A stretch of 48,120 bases of DNA. Source: an uncultured Oscillospiraceae bacterium (GTDB lineage: Bacteria > Bacillota > Clostridia > Oscillospirales > Oscillospiraceae). Below, in pieces: positions 26,001 through 35,800 of this stretch. Below the pieces are notes generated by a model. It ran no database searches and had not been told where the DNA came from. It worked only from the letters and a program-made list of their open reading frames with translations. The stretch's first letter is position 1. Every line of letters starts with the position of its first letter. The stretch covers positions 1 through 48,120 of the forward strand of contig CALXDD010000018.1 in the NCBI GenBank assembly GCA_944386985.1, in the 5' to 3' direction. The position numbers and the translations under genes were made by a program.

Positions 26001-27199
26001 AAAAGCACCAGATAGAAGTGGGGAGTGAGAATCTTCTCCTCCCGGTTTTTCTGTTCCAGGGCGTTGATGCGGTCGTAGATGACCTCGATGCGCGCCTTCA
26101 GCTCCTCCTCAGAAAAGACGCCCCGCTGATAGCTGCGCTTGAGGGCCTCAATCTTCTCATACTCCGCATCGATGTAGTGATCCAACACCATGGGCCGCTC
26201 AATTTTTACCAGGTTGGCGGCATATTTGGGGCCTACGCTGCGGATAACACTGCCCAGAGCCCGATCAATGGCATTGGTTCGCCGGTGGGGGCTGAAAAAG
26301 CGGAACTCCACCGCCGGGATCTCGATGGCCGCCCCAAAATACTCCCCATCGTAGGAGATACAGCCGCCGTGGATCCCGGTGATTTTCGTCATCTTCTGAA
26401 TGTCCTTGCGGTTGCGCTCCTGCTCGGCTATCTTGGCCTGGTAGTAGCGTTCCTCAGCCTCCCGCCTGCGGCGCTCCCGGATGGGGGCCTTCTCCTCCTC
26501 GGACACCTTCTTGCTTTTCAGAAATTTGTCCTCTGCCTTCCTGGCCTTTTTCTTCTGCTTGGCCGCCCGCTTTTTGACTATGGCGGCCATGCGGCGGTCG
26601 CGCCGGGTCAGAGGGAGGGTATCCAAATCCTCTTGGAGCGCGCTGGTTTCCCCCTCCTCACCCAGCATCGCATCCACGCGGCGCAGCAGATCCTCATCCT
26701 GGGAAAGGCTCTGTGCGGTGTCGTCCCGGCCGTCAGACGCCTGGGCAATGTCGTCCTGAACGGCGGAATCTTTGACGGTATCTGTCTCTGGAGCGGAATG
26801 CGGCCGCTTCTTCTCTCTTTTCCCCTTCTTCCAACCGTTTTTCTCCTCCCGCCGCCCGGCCTTCTGTTCCTGCCGGGCCAGCTTTCGCTCCCTGCGGGAG
26901 AGCCTTTCCTTTTGCTGCGCGGGAGCGGAGGCGGCGCCCATTTTCTGGAATCGCCGCTCATGGGAGAGGTGGCGCACCAGCTGAAGGAGAAACTTATAAT
27001 TGGGATCTTCGTCAATGCGTACCAACAGCAGGCCGAAGAGGAAGAACAGAGCCAGCTCGATCCAAAGCTTTCCGGGCAGGGAGGACAGAAAGACCAGAAA
27101 CATCACCAAGATGCCGAAAAAGCCCACCAGTATGTCCCACAGGGATATCCCTCGGAAAAATTCCGTGGATACCTTCGTCTTTTTGGGGATGATACGCAT
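23075..27199 (-). CDS. PrgI-VirB4 fusion ATPase with repetitive EDWFAP tail
   Basis: A 1374-aa protein, far longer than a normal VirB4 (about 600-850). Residues 1-90 match the small PrgI membrane protein with two helices. Next is a very basic, charged, coiled-coil-like linker (about 90-260). VirB4/TraE ATPase follows, with Walker A GKSGGGKS (about 699) and Walker B VVIDEAH (about 941). From about 1100 there is an acidic, Pro/Ala-rich, probably disordered tail. It holds six copies of an [E/D]-[D/K]-W-[F/S]-x-P-like motif between about 1225 and 1305, for example EEDWFAP. VirB4 powers assembly of type IV secretion machines. Fusion to PrgI tethers it to the membrane; the tail looks like an array of binding motifs for a partner. 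It is last in the VirD4 operon. Confidence 0.93.
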   Translation of the reverse strand: MRIIPKKTKVSTEFFRGISLWDILVGFFGILVMFLVFLSSLPGKLWIELALFFLFGLLLVRIDEDPNYKFLLQLVRHLSHERRFQKMGAASAPAQQKERLSRRERKLARQEQKAGRREEKNGWKKGKREKKRPHSAPETDTVKDSAVQDDIAQASDGRDDTAQSLSQDEDLLRRVDAMLGEEGETSALQEDLDTLPLTRRDRRMAAIVKKRAAKQKKKARKAEDKFLKSKKVSEEEKAPIRERRRREAEERYYQAKIAEQERNRKDIQKMTKITGIHGGCISYDGEYFGAAIEIPAVEFRFFSPHRRTNAIDRALGSVIRSVGPKYAANLVKIERPMVLDHYIDAEYEKIEALKRSYQRGVFSEEELKARIEVIYDRINALEQKNREEKILTPHFYLVLFDSDRRQLENQVQTALSSLQQGEMAPHRLDDKELAVFLRYLNGVDGDEREIEATDPIDYPQFIMPSSLEIKMRTAEVGGIITHTFRVLNYPLQVDDAWGASLFDIPGTKVVMKFSQMDRDKSIRAIDRSISELNSQLDKTGVSSRVIELQTHIETLSELLVMLQNNNENLMAVNLYITAYDIAATRDNKLLVPQPPPSVLPRVSGMKKDIKRTFSELGFKLTDLTGQQFEAFVATQVNGYDPFAQKARGMPSSTVAGVFPWIYATPEDENGLNLGSSDGTPSFIDFFRRDSERVNSNMVIVGKSGGGKSYATKSILTNLAADDTKIFVLDPENEYTELAANLKGKFINVANSSHGRINPFHIITSLEDDEAADGEETSSYAAHLQFLEEFFRQILPEIDGDAMEYLNNLINRVYSRKGIDQYTSLAALRPEDYPVFDDLYDCILEEFQHTKSDYLRSNLRVLMNHVAKFSTGGRNATIWNGPSTLSTVENFIVFNFQTLLANRNNTVANAQMLLVLKYLDNEIIKNREYNIKYGAARKIIVVIDEAHVFIDAKYPLALDFMFQLAKRIRKYNGMQIVITQNIKDFVGSEELARKSTAIINACQYSFIFSLAPNDMHDLCTLYEKAGGINESEQEQIISAPRGQAFVVTSPASRSSIRIETPKPIEEMFSSPIYATHYFGGEEGEAAWEEIIAPSRAKRAEFDAAQPALETDDVQEEALPNFRDMGVDLVEVEEEEVLLMDDTPTAAASLPRHMKAQAEEPLSQGVVSGDSGGGPFSPQALQQYGFEALVGEIRRVVRQEVESELGTVHRQKMEPVSSSPAAVSPVLEDEDWSAPSPVSLAEDWFAPASAAPQEEKWSAAPAPEKGPLPEEDWFAPVPASAGAGEEDWFAPAGEAPVEEDWSNPPADGSGSELDTLFDRLFAANQADSVGEEEQFVQDPVPSEEETPTEEIQEETPSQELPLVYEVTLEQLMAMVD

Positions 27200-27238
27200 G
27201 GAGTCACCTCAATTCAAGCAATGGAAAAAAGTAGGCCG

Positions 27239-29527
27239 TCATTCTCTCCTTCGTCTGGGAGGGACGCCAGATCCGGAGCCGGAGCCGCCGGAGGAGGTGG
27301 AGGATGGAGAGGCAGGCGGGGAATGGGAGGATCTGCCGCCTGCCGCGCTGTCAGCAGGGGGAGCCGACCTGGCTCTGGGGGCGTCGGCAGTGGAAATGAC
27401 AGCGCTCACATACTGCTCAGAGGGCGCTGCCGGCCGGGGTGTAATCGGGGAAGCAGACGGCGCGTCCGCGCCGGAGATGGAGGGAGGCGTCCAGCGCTTG
27501 CCCGCCACAAGATTGGAATAGCGTGCGGAGCCGCCCTCACTGGCGGAACTGCCCGAAGAGGAGGCCCGGGAGGACTGAAAACTTCCCGATGCATACATCT
27601 CCGGCGTGTAGGGGTTGCGGGAGCGGGTGGGAATGGGCGGAGCGGCTTGCGTTGCGGCGGCGGAGGCCGAAGCGGCATTGTGGGAAGCGCCAGGGGAGGC
27701 TGCGGCAGTCGATGCAGAGGCGGCCTTACCCTCCCGCTGGCTCCCGCCGTAGCCCTCGGCAGGAGGACGGCGTCCGGCCTGTATATTTCTCCGGTCGGCC
27801 ACCGCGCTGGCCCGGTCGGCGGTTTTCTGCAGCTGCTGCGCCCTGCGCATGGTGCGGTTGACCTTGGCGGCGCTGGCGCCGGAGGCTTTCTGCTGTTCCG
27901 CCTTCTGGAACATGGCGTCGGCGCTGCCCTGTCTCGCCATGGCCTTCCGGGTGGCCAGATCAGCTCGCTGCCCGGCCTGCCTGAAATGGGTCGCCTGGCT
28001 TTCCCGGGCGGACTGGGGCAGATGGGCAATGCTCCTGGTGAGGCTCCCCGCCGTTCCCAGAGCGGCCATGGGGGCCCGCATGGCCCAGGCGGTGACCATG
28101 CCGCCGATGTGCCCCTCCTGCTGGATGGCGGCCATGCCCGGATTGCCTGCCAGGATGCCGGTGATCACGCTGCCGGACTGGAGCACCGCCCAGGCGCCGC
28201 CCAGCACCATGAGCAGCTGGGCCATACGGTTGAGCACAGCGGTGCCCACCCCGTCCCCGGCAAAAAACACCAGATCGTTGCTGATGACCAGGGGAATGAT
28301 AATGAGGTAGAGGCGCATGGCGATGACCATGCCGAAGCCGGAGAACAGCTGGATGGCAAAGGCCTGGGTCCAGCTCTGCCACTTGCTGCCGTCATCCAGA
28401 GGCATGCTGGAGGCAAAGAGCGGAGCGGTGAGGTAGAGCAGCAGCAGATTGAACATCCGCACGATAAAGGTAAAGATACAGATGGCCATGATAATGACGA
28501 ACACAATGCAGGCGATATAGCCCACCAGGTAGTCCATCTCCCAGATATCAAAGTCCTTGCGCACCTGCGTCAGGTTGTTGTAATCCTTCTCTCCGGAGAC
28601 ATATCCCTTGCGGATGGCGTCATTGAAGTCGCCGGTGTTATACATAGCGTTCTGGGATGCCTCCATGCCGGCGATGAGGAAGATGAGCACATCGGTGTCA
28701 ATGGCCTGGGGGGCGGCAAAGTGGGCCGACTGGATGGGCGCGAAATCGGGGTAGGTGCTGATCTCCCGGCTCACCGTCTGGATGGCGGTGGCCACGTCGG
28801 AGTAATAGGTGTCCAGATTCAGCTCGGTGGTAAGGTCGGCAGAGGAGGCCAGCAGCGCCAATGCCCCCTGCCAGGTGTAATGGCCGTTTTCATCCAGAGG
28901 ATAGTCATATTCAAAAAAGCCGGATGTATACAGGCTGAGCAGATCAGGGCGTATGGCGTTGAAGCAGCTGTTCACGTTGTAGCGGCTGTCCGCGGAGGGG
29001 TTCACCGAATAGTTGGCCACGGTAGCCAGAATTTTGGCCATGGTGGCGTACTCCTGGTCGGTAAAGGTCTTGTCCTGCTCCTCCTGGTCCAGCACCGCCG
29101 CGTTCTCCAGCGCGTAGTTGATGCGATCCAGCAGTACGTTGGTGATGTTGATGGCCGCCACCGTGATGGCGTTGATGAGGAGAATGATCAGCAGGCAGCG
29201 GAAAAAGTTGGACATGATCTGGCCCACCGACTGCCGCACAGAGCCCGCCACATCCGCCGCCTTGCGGGCCATCTGAAAGATGCAGAAGCCGAAGGCCAGA
29301 ACGATGGCGATGAGGGCCATGGCCCAGAAGGCGTTGGTCACCGCGTCGTGACCGAAAAAGATGTTGATGAGAAAGTCGGAGTTCCCCTGATAAAAGACCT
29401 TGGCGGTACCTGCAAAGATATCAAAGAAGGATTCGATAAAGTCCACCAGATTGAGAAGACTCTGAAACAGGCGGTACAGCAGGACGAATACCCAGTCGAA
29501 GAGCAGTCGCTTCAGCCAGTTGCCCAT
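27239..29527 (-). CDS. VirB6/TrbL-like polytopic membrane protein of the T4SS
   Basis: A 762-aa protein. The N-terminal two-thirds has several long hydrophobic segments (about 60-85, 105-130, 335-380 and 390-460) separated by a large outside-type loop (about 140-325). This topology and the position between VirD4- and VirB4-like genes fit the VirB6/TrbL channel component of Gram-positive conjugation systems. From about residue 500 to the end it is a soluble, low-complexity Ala/Ser/Pro/Arg-rich tail with coiled-coil-like stretches (ADAMFQKAEQQKASG), ending in basic PPRRRRE. The start has AAGGAGG. The family call rests on topology and context rather than one motif. Confidence 0.8.
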   Translation of the reverse strand: MGNWLKRLLFDWVFVLLYRLFQSLLNLVDFIESFFDIFAGTAKVFYQGNSDFLINIFFGHDAVTNAFWAMALIAIVLAFGFCIFQMARKAADVAGSVRQSVGQIMSNFFRCLLIILLINAITVAAINITNVLLDRINYALENAAVLDQEEQDKTFTDQEYATMAKILATVANYSVNPSADSRYNVNSCFNAIRPDLLSLYTSGFFEYDYPLDENGHYTWQGALALLASSADLTTELNLDTYYSDVATAIQTVSREISTYPDFAPIQSAHFAAPQAIDTDVLIFLIAGMEASQNAMYNTGDFNDAIRKGYVSGEKDYNNLTQVRKDFDIWEMDYLVGYIACIVFVIIMAICIFTFIVRMFNLLLLYLTAPLFASSMPLDDGSKWQSWTQAFAIQLFSGFGMVIAMRLYLIIIPLVISNDLVFFAGDGVGTAVLNRMAQLLMVLGGAWAVLQSGSVITGILAGNPGMAAIQQEGHIGGMVTAWAMRAPMAALGTAGSLTRSIAHLPQSARESQATHFRQAGQRADLATRKAMARQGSADAMFQKAEQQKASGASAAKVNRTMRRAQQLQKTADRASAVADRRNIQAGRRPPAEGYGGSQREGKAASASTAAASPGASHNAASASAAATQAAPPIPTRSRNPYTPEMYASGSFQSSRASSSGSSASEGGSARYSNLVAGKRWTPPSISGADAPSASPITPRPAAPSEQYVSAVISTADAPRARSAPPADSAAGGRSSHSPPASPSSTSSGGSGSGSGVPPRRRRE

Positions 29528-29554
29528 AGTAGTTGCCTCCTTCAGAAAAATTTG

Positions 29555-30556
29555 TCAGCCCACCCGGGGATGGGTCCTGATATAACGGCTGTATCCATAG
29601 AGCGCGGCCAGCCCAGCCAGAATCAGGCCGATGGCGGCGATGGCGCTGAGATTCAGATACAGGTGGATGGTAAATTCGTACTCTGTGCTGTTCCCCGCCT
29701 GGTCATAAACCGTGAGGCGGTAGGTACCCGCATCCTGGATGACCGTGTCGGAAGAACGGATGACGCTGCTCTCCCCATCCTGGTCCAGCAGGATATAGGC
29801 GTCCGGCTCCAGGTCGGTCAGCGTGACCTGGGAATGGGCCTCACCGTCGGTCACCTCCGGCAGCGCCAGCACAGGAGCCTGGGTATCCAGTGTGAACGAG
29901 ATGCTGTAGCTCTGGGCAATGTCAGGGCAGGACCACCGGATCTCGTAGTCTCCGTCCTCCAGCAGCTCCAGGTAGTTGGCGTACTCTGTGGTCAGCTCCT
30001 CGCCGTTGAGGTGGACAAAGTCAAAGGTAAAGCCGCCGGGCAGCGACAATTCCCGGAGAGAATTGGTAAGCTCCCCCAGAATCCGGAAGGAGAAGGATTG
30101 GCTATCCCCCGAGCTGCTGTTTCGTACCTCCAGAAGGTAGTTGCCCTCCTGGGTGATATTGGCCAGATCCGGGTTCTCCACTGTCTCCCCGCCGCAGTAC
30201 AGAGTGCCGGTTGTTCCCGCGGGCAGGGTCACGGAAACGGTCTGGCCCTCGGAAACCACCGCACCGTTGGGGATGCTGCTGGTAAAGCTGCCGCTGCCCA
30301 GGGTGTTGACGTAGCACCGGTTTTCCCGATCGAAACTGGAAAGACCTTCCTGCAGGACGTAGTAGCGATTCTCCTGGTCGTCCTCGGCGGGCAGACCGGT
30401 AAGCGGGTCCAGCGGGCCGGAGTAGCTGGGGTCTGTCTGGGAAAGCTGAAAGGTTTCATACTCCAACGTTCCGCCCTCCGGAGCCGCCAGAGCGGGCAAG
30501 GCCAGCAGCCACGCCAGCGCACAGGCCAGCAGGGCTGTTTCCAATCTCTTGACCAT
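29555..30556 (-). CDS. Secreted, C-terminally membrane-anchored Ig-like protein
   Basis: A 333-aa protein with a signal peptide (ALLACALAWLLALPALAA), an extracellular part, and one C-terminal transmembrane helix (about 303-325) followed by a short basic tail. Residues about 230-300 look like a bacterial Ig-like domain (AGTYRLTVYDQAGNSTEYEF). An earlier region (about 80-160) is also beta-rich. It lies between the VirD4- and VirB6-like genes, so it may be a surface-exposed accessory of the secretion channel or an adhesin that holds the target cell. I do not recognise a named family. Confidence 0.75.
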   Translation of the reverse strand: MVKRLETALLACALAWLLALPALAAPEGGTLEYETFQLSQTDPSYSGPLDPLTGLPAEDDQENRYYVLQEGLSSFDRENRCYVNTLGSGSFTSSIPNGAVVSEGQTVSVTLPAGTTGTLYCGGETVENPDLANITQEGNYLLEVRNSSSGDSQSFSFRILGELTNSLRELSLPGGFTFDFVHLNGEELTTEYANYLELLEDGDYEIRWSCPDIAQSYSISFTLDTQAPVLALPEVTDGEAHSQVTLTDLEPDAYILLDQDGESSVIRSSDTVIQDAGTYRLTVYDQAGNSTEYEFTIHLYLNLSAIAAIGLILAGLAALYGYSRYIRTHPRVG

Positions 30557-30636
30557 GATCCCTCTCCCTTCCTGAATCTTGCTTTACCGCCGTCCGCCCT
30601 CTCCGCCGCCTCTCCCGTCCCGGGGGACGGGGGCGG

Positions 30637-32646
30637 TCAGGCCGGGGCGGCGTCCTTTTCGGGCGCCATCAGCTTGTTGCGCCGGGTAATGTCATAAAAG
30701 ACCCGGTCGGCGTGGAATACGTTGGAGCGCACATCGCTCAGATCCATCTGCCCCATCTGATAGAGGGGGCATTTGTAGCTGGGGGTGTACTTGGTCCGCA
30801 GGGGGAAGTTGCCGAAGGTGACGATGATGGCGTTTCCTGTGGACTCCTTGTTGTTCAGCTTCTGCAGCTCGCTGGGGTAGATCAGGGGCCGGGTCTGAAG
30901 CTGGGTAGACACATTCATCTCCCCTTCCTTGCTGCCCATGGACGAGGACAGCGAGCGGGTGGAGACGGTGACGTTGCCGCACAGCTCGGAGAACTCCTTG
31001 CAGGTGCCGATGTCGTTGGAGCCGATGAACATCTTCACGCCGCAGTTGGACTTGACGATGTCGGCCACCTGCTCCCCGTAGACGTTGTTAAGCTGAGAGT
31101 AGCTCTGGACCACCATGTTGAACCAGATCTTCCGGGAACGGCCCACGGTGATCATCTTGTCAAACTTTTCGATCTTGGGCATGTTTCCAAACTCGTCCAG
31201 GATGAAGTACACGTTCCGGGGCAGGCTCAGATCCTTCCGGGCGGAGGCCACCTTGATGAGGGCCTTGTACATGCAGAGGATGAACACGGCGGCCAGGCCG
31301 TGGCGGGTATCCTTCTCGTCGGGGATCTTCATAAAGAGGGCGGTGGGCCGCTCGGCAAAGTCGGCGGGGTTGATGTCGGTGGCGGAGGTCAGGCCGCACA
31401 GGCCCCGGTCGTTGAACATGGACAGCTTGTCAAAGGCGATGGACATGTAGCTGGACAGGGTGGACTCGGCGGCAGACACCACCTGGCGGGACAAGGTGAC
31501 GGCGGAGGACAGGGGGCTGCGGCCGTCAAAGTAGGCTTTCAGCTCCCGGAAGTTGTCCTCGCTGTTGGCAATAATCTTGTTCAGGTTGAAGAAATTGAAC
31601 TTCTCCTTGGTCATGCCCAGTTCAGGCACCTCGCTGTCCTCCAGCATGGCCAGACAGGTGGCCATAATGATGGACCGGGCGCCCTTTTCCCACACCGGGT
31701 CGTCCTTGCTCTCAATGGGGCAGATGACGGAGATGAGGTCGTTGAGGTCCTCGTACATCTCATCGTAGATCTTCTGGCGGGTGACGGAGATGTCATCCAC
31801 CAGCCGCTCCCGGTCGGCGTAGGCGTAGCCCCGGTACTCGTACCACCGGTCCCCCGGCAGAATGGTGCCCACCCACTGGAGATCCGGGTAGCTTTCAGGG
31901 CTGTCCTGGTGGACAAAGATACCCTTGCCCGCCTCCACATAGTCCTGGTACATGTCCCAGATGGACTCCAGGGGGTTCCAGCGGTAGGAGGAATAGGTGT
32001 CCCGCAGGTCCAGCACCATCACGTTGTAGCCCCGGGACTGGAGGTACTTGCTGTGCAGGGAAAAGAGCTCTCCCTTGGGATCGGTCATGATCATGGAGGA
32101 GCCGGCGGAGGTGGCCCCCAGGATCTGAATCATGGGGTTAATAAAGGTAGTGGTCTTGCCTGAGCCGGTAGCGCCGATGACCAGGGAGTGGGCGCCGCCC
32201 AGCAGGTTCACCTGGAGATGGCCCTTTCTGTCCAGCACCGCCCGCACGGGAATGCCGTCCTTGCTGGAGGAGGCGGCGTCGTCAAAATCAAAGCCGGGGA
32301 AATATTGGTCCCGCTCCTTGTCGGTGAGAAAGCGGCTGTTCTCCAGGGGACTGTCCACCCCCTTGGCCTCACCGCCCAGCAGCTTTTTGAAGCCGCTCTT
32401 CCGCTTTCCAAGGGCCAGCCACAGCACCGCCGCCAGCAGCACCACGCCCCAGCCCAGGGCCCAGGTCAATGGGTCTGTCAGGGATGACAGCTGAAAGAAG
32501 TCGGCCAGGGTAACCCCGCTGTACAGAACGCTGGCGTGCAGCAGGGGAACGCTGAGCACCATGCCGGTGACGGCTGCAAGAACCATGGCCAGCACCAGCA
32601 GCCCGAGGCAGCGGAGGACCAGCTTTTTGGAGATAAATTTCAGCAT
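30637..32646 (-). CDS. VirD4/TraG-like type IV coupling ATPase
   Basis: A 669-aa coupling protein. Two N-terminal membrane helices (about 8-38 and 58-82) anchor it. The cytoplasmic ATPase follows with Walker A VIGATGSGKTTTF (about 158) and Walker B FILDEFGNMPKIEK (about 480). Coupling proteins recruit the DNA-relaxase complex or protein substrates to the channel. The frame is open 13 codons further upstream, but ATG at 32646 has AAAGGAG upstream and gives a normal N-terminus. It is the first gene of the minus-strand operon. A pair of A-rich boxes and a TAAGAT -10 precede it (32699-32760). No relaxase gene accompanies it in this window. Confidence 0.95.
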   Translation of the reverse strand: MLKFISKKLVLRCLGLLVLAMVLAAVTGMVLSVPLLHASVLYSGVTLADFFQLSSLTDPLTWALGWGVVLLAAVLWLALGKRKSGFKKLLGGEAKGVDSPLENSRFLTDKERDQYFPGFDFDDAASSSKDGIPVRAVLDRKGHLQVNLLGGAHSLVIGATGSGKTTTFINPMIQILGATSAGSSMIMTDPKGELFSLHSKYLQSRGYNVMVLDLRDTYSSYRWNPLESIWDMYQDYVEAGKGIFVHQDSPESYPDLQWVGTILPGDRWYEYRGYAYADRERLVDDISVTRQKIYDEMYEDLNDLISVICPIESKDDPVWEKGARSIIMATCLAMLEDSEVPELGMTKEKFNFFNLNKIIANSEDNFRELKAYFDGRSPLSSAVTLSRQVVSAAESTLSSYMSIAFDKLSMFNDRGLCGLTSATDINPADFAERPTALFMKIPDEKDTRHGLAAVFILCMYKALIKVASARKDLSLPRNVYFILDEFGNMPKIEKFDKMITVGRSRKIWFNMVVQSYSQLNNVYGEQVADIVKSNCGVKMFIGSNDIGTCKEFSELCGNVTVSTRSLSSSMGSKEGEMNVSTQLQTRPLIYPSELQKLNNKESTGNAIIVTFGNFPLRTKYTPSYKCPLYQMGQMDLSDVRSNVFHADRVFYDITRRNKLMAPEKDAAPA

Positions 32647-32698
32647 GGCGGGAGGGCTCCTTTCCTGACGCGCCGGGGCGCCCAATTTGCTTGATTTT

Positions 32699-32760
32699 AT
32701 CTTACAACAAGTGTTTTAACCGTGGGGATGCTGTTTTTGCGGGAATCGTGCGGATTTTGA
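32699..32760 (-). promoter_or_regulatory. VirD4-operon promoter with LytTR-like direct repeats
   Basis: Minus strand: TCAAAATCCG (32760-32751) and GCAAAAACAG (32740-32731) start 20 nt apart, and TAAGAT (32704-32699) begins 36 nt after the proximal box. The same layout occurs before the LytTR gene, the second paralogue and the pilin gene. There is no good -35, as expected for an activator-dependent promoter. Confidence 0.6.
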
Positions 32761-32767
32761 ATTTGAA

Positions 32768-32844
32768 TTGCGGCGAAGAAAAAAACTTGATAGCATCTAA
32801 ACTGAGAAGAAAGAAATTGCGGCAGAGCGCCTCTGCTCTGCCGC
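32768..32844 (+). promoter_or_regulatory. Candidate promoter and 5' UTR hairpin of the giant secreted protein
   Basis: TTGCGG (32768-32773) and TAGCAT (32791-32796) are 17 bp apart. In the predicted 5' UTR a perfect 10-bp stem GCGGCAGAGC (32819-32828) / GCTCTGCCGC (32835-32844) with a 6-nt loop lies 35 nt before the GTG start. It is not followed by T residues, so it is not a standard terminator and may affect mRNA stability or translation. Confidence 0.45.
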
Positions 32845-32879
32845 CTGGGCTTACCATCGGAAAAGGAGTTGAAGATCCC

Positions 32880-35800
32880 GTGAAAGGCAGAACCCATCCT
32901 CACCATCACCGGCGTCGGCTGACCCGCCTTCTGTGCTGTCTGCTGGCGCTGCTGCTTCTTACCCCCCTTCCCGTCAGCGCCGCCGTGGACGACGAGCTGA
33001 GCGAGTACGCCGCCGCTCTGGCTCGGGAGAGGGGGTATCAGGTAGGGGGCCAGCTGTCCAAGGGAAGCGGCTCGAACCAGTTTGAGGTCAACTCCACCTC
33101 CGCCAGCACTGACCGCAGCCTCTATGTGGTGGAGGTCTATACCACCGTGGCCTACGAGCAGAACGCGGGCAACACCTCCAACTGCCACATGGACTTCTCC
33201 CTGTTCTATCTGGGCAGCGACAACAAGGTGTACTGGACCGACGACTTTGAGTTCAACGGGGCCTCCCAGGACTTTATGGGCAACACCGCCGCCCTGAAGG
33301 CCAACCAGATGGACGCCGTCTCCATCCAGCTGCCCAACAACTGCCGGGAGATCCTGGCCGTCTATTTCTCCAAGGACGGCGGACCCCTGCAGGGGAAGAA
33401 CGAGTGGGCGGCCTCCTACCTGCGGGTGGCAAAGGTCTCCGGCGCCATCGGCTCCGTGAAGGACGACGGCTTAGGCTATAAATACCGGGACTTCCAGGGG
33501 ATCTATATGGCGGGGGTCAGCGATCTGAACCAGCTTAATTACTATGGCTGGGGCAGCTACCTGTGGCGGCTCAACTGGCCCGAGGATAATGCCAACAACT
33601 CCAGCGGCAAGTCGGTCTACGCCGTGGAGCTGGTGACGGGCGGGGACGGGTATGTCCGGAAGAGCGGCAGCGTCACCGTCAACTACACCGACAGCCTGGG
33701 CATCACCTATGATCGGACAATCACCTTTGACGGGGGGTACGAGGCCCTCTTCCCCGCCAGCGAGGTGAAGGGCTCGGAGGAGAATTACAGCCACAGCCTC
33801 ACCTCCCCCTGGCTGACCACCGGCATCACCGAGATGAACGGCCTGGCGGCGGGCTACACCGGCAACTACTACCCCTACAAGGATGTCACCGACACCTGCC
33901 TGCTGCCCTATACCGCCACTACCTTCCAGATCGTCATGCCCCAGAACCTGAGCAGGGTCAACAGCATCACCGTCAAGCTGGATGAGGACGACCAGCTGGA
34001 ACTCCAGAGCGTCCGGCTGTATGAGCTCACCGAACTGGGCGCCAACTACTGGAACGGCATGTTTGGCCTGGAGCGCACCAACGGCTGGAAGGGCCGGCTG
34101 CTGGCCCAGTCCGCCGGCGGCACCTACACCGTCCTAGGTAAAAACTCCATCACCTTTACCAACGGCAGCCTGGAGACCCGGGGGCTGACCACCTACGCCC
34201 GGGGCCAGGGCCCCCTGGTGGACAACTCGGGGGACGGGGTGGCCGTCTCCCTCCAGCTGGCCGACACAGCGGGGGCGGGCATCGAGACCCTGCTGGCGAC
34301 CAATATACTGCAGCTTGCCACCAGCACCGACCTGAACCTGATTCAGCGGGTCTCCGGAATGGCGCGCTTACAGATGTACAAGCAGGTGGGCGAGGACGCC
34401 TCCAACGCCTATTGGAGCCTGGGCCCCAACAGTCAGGAGTGCCTGACCCTGGAGATCACGTATCTGGATACCTGCGGCGCCACCCGGAAGGTATCCGTCC
34501 CCTTCCTGACCACCTATCTGGTGTCCATCCTCAAGCAGAATGACGGCAAACTCACCGGGGGCAGCTGGGAGACCGCTATCTCCGGGGTGTTCCAGCAAAA
34601 TGAGAAGGTGGGCCTGTCCCTGCGCCTGGCCCAGTACGAGAGCCTGGTGGGCCTGCGCCTCACCTACGGCCAGGCCCCCGCCAACCTCACCACCAGCGGC
34701 GGGGCCATCGACACCGCCAGCGACACCATTACCGTGGAGAACCTCTGCTTCTATGAGGGGGTCACCGAAACCAACTTTGTCAACGAGTACGACACGGAGA
34801 AGCTGGCCTGCGTGCTGGACACCTCCCTCACCCCCGCCTACAGCTGGTCGTCCAGCAGCGGCGCCGGGCAGAAGCTGTCCACCGGCAGCAGCATCAGCGC
34901 CTCTCTCAGCGCTGAAAATCTGTCCACCGGAGCCCCCACAAGCCTGCGGGATTTTTCCTCCAGCTATGTGGTGCGCATCAAAACCGCCGACATTGAAACC
35001 GCCGATACGGACGATCCCGTCTCCGTCTCCATCACCTACACCAACCAGGCCGGCCAGCAGCAGAACACCTCGGTTTACAGCCTGCAGACCCTGGCGGACA
35101 ATTTCTACGGCGCCAGCTATTGCAATGCCCCCGCCAACTACCAGTATGCGCTGCACATGCGCCGCAACTGCCTGTGCGAATTTACCGTGGACCTCCCCGG
35201 CGCGGCCACCATTGACGCCATCACCCTCACCCTGGAAGGGGCCAATGAGTGGCAGGTGGAGTATGTCTCCGTCTATAAGCTCAGCGGCCTGGAGCAGCGC
35301 CGGGGCGAGCGGGAGGGGAACGGCCTGGACGAGTCCCAGATCTACTGGCAGCGGGACTTTGATGAGAGCAATCTGGTGGCCAGCGCCCGCCAGAGCGTCC
35401 TGCTCTACGCCAACAGTCCCAGCAAAACCATCTGGTTTACCACCGTTGACGAGGAGGGCAACGAAACGGCTCCTGAGCAGCCGGTAAAGGAGGAGGAGTA
35501 CCTGACCTCTCTTCCCACCTCCATGACCTACAACGACGCCCTGAAAAATCTGGGCCTGTCCATTGTCAAATGCACTTATCAGATCAACGTGAACGTGGCC
35601 GACGTGGAAGACGCGGGCAGCAGCAACTACTTCTATTTCCAGCTGGTGTTTGAAAACGGCACCAGCGCCGTGGTGCTGGCCAACCAGCAGCTGTCCTCCG
35701 ACTCCTTCCGGCAGGGCATGACAGAGTCCTTCCAGATCAAGGCCACCCAGAACTACGGCAACGTGACGGCGGTGCGCATTATCTGCGACAACACCTCCTC

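Noticed and set aside
24920-30697. Plus-strand open frame of 1925 codons opposite the VirB4/VirB6/Ig-like genes
   Set aside because: It is a shadow frame created by GC-rich third positions of the real minus-strand genes. It has no recognisable domains, a low-complexity His/Gly/Val composition and no ribosome site, and it spans three genuine genes.
32691-32879. An N-terminal extension of the giant secreted protein to 32691
   Set aside because: The extension would place 63 residues before a clear signal peptide and cover the promoter and hairpin. GTG 32880 has a good ribosome site.
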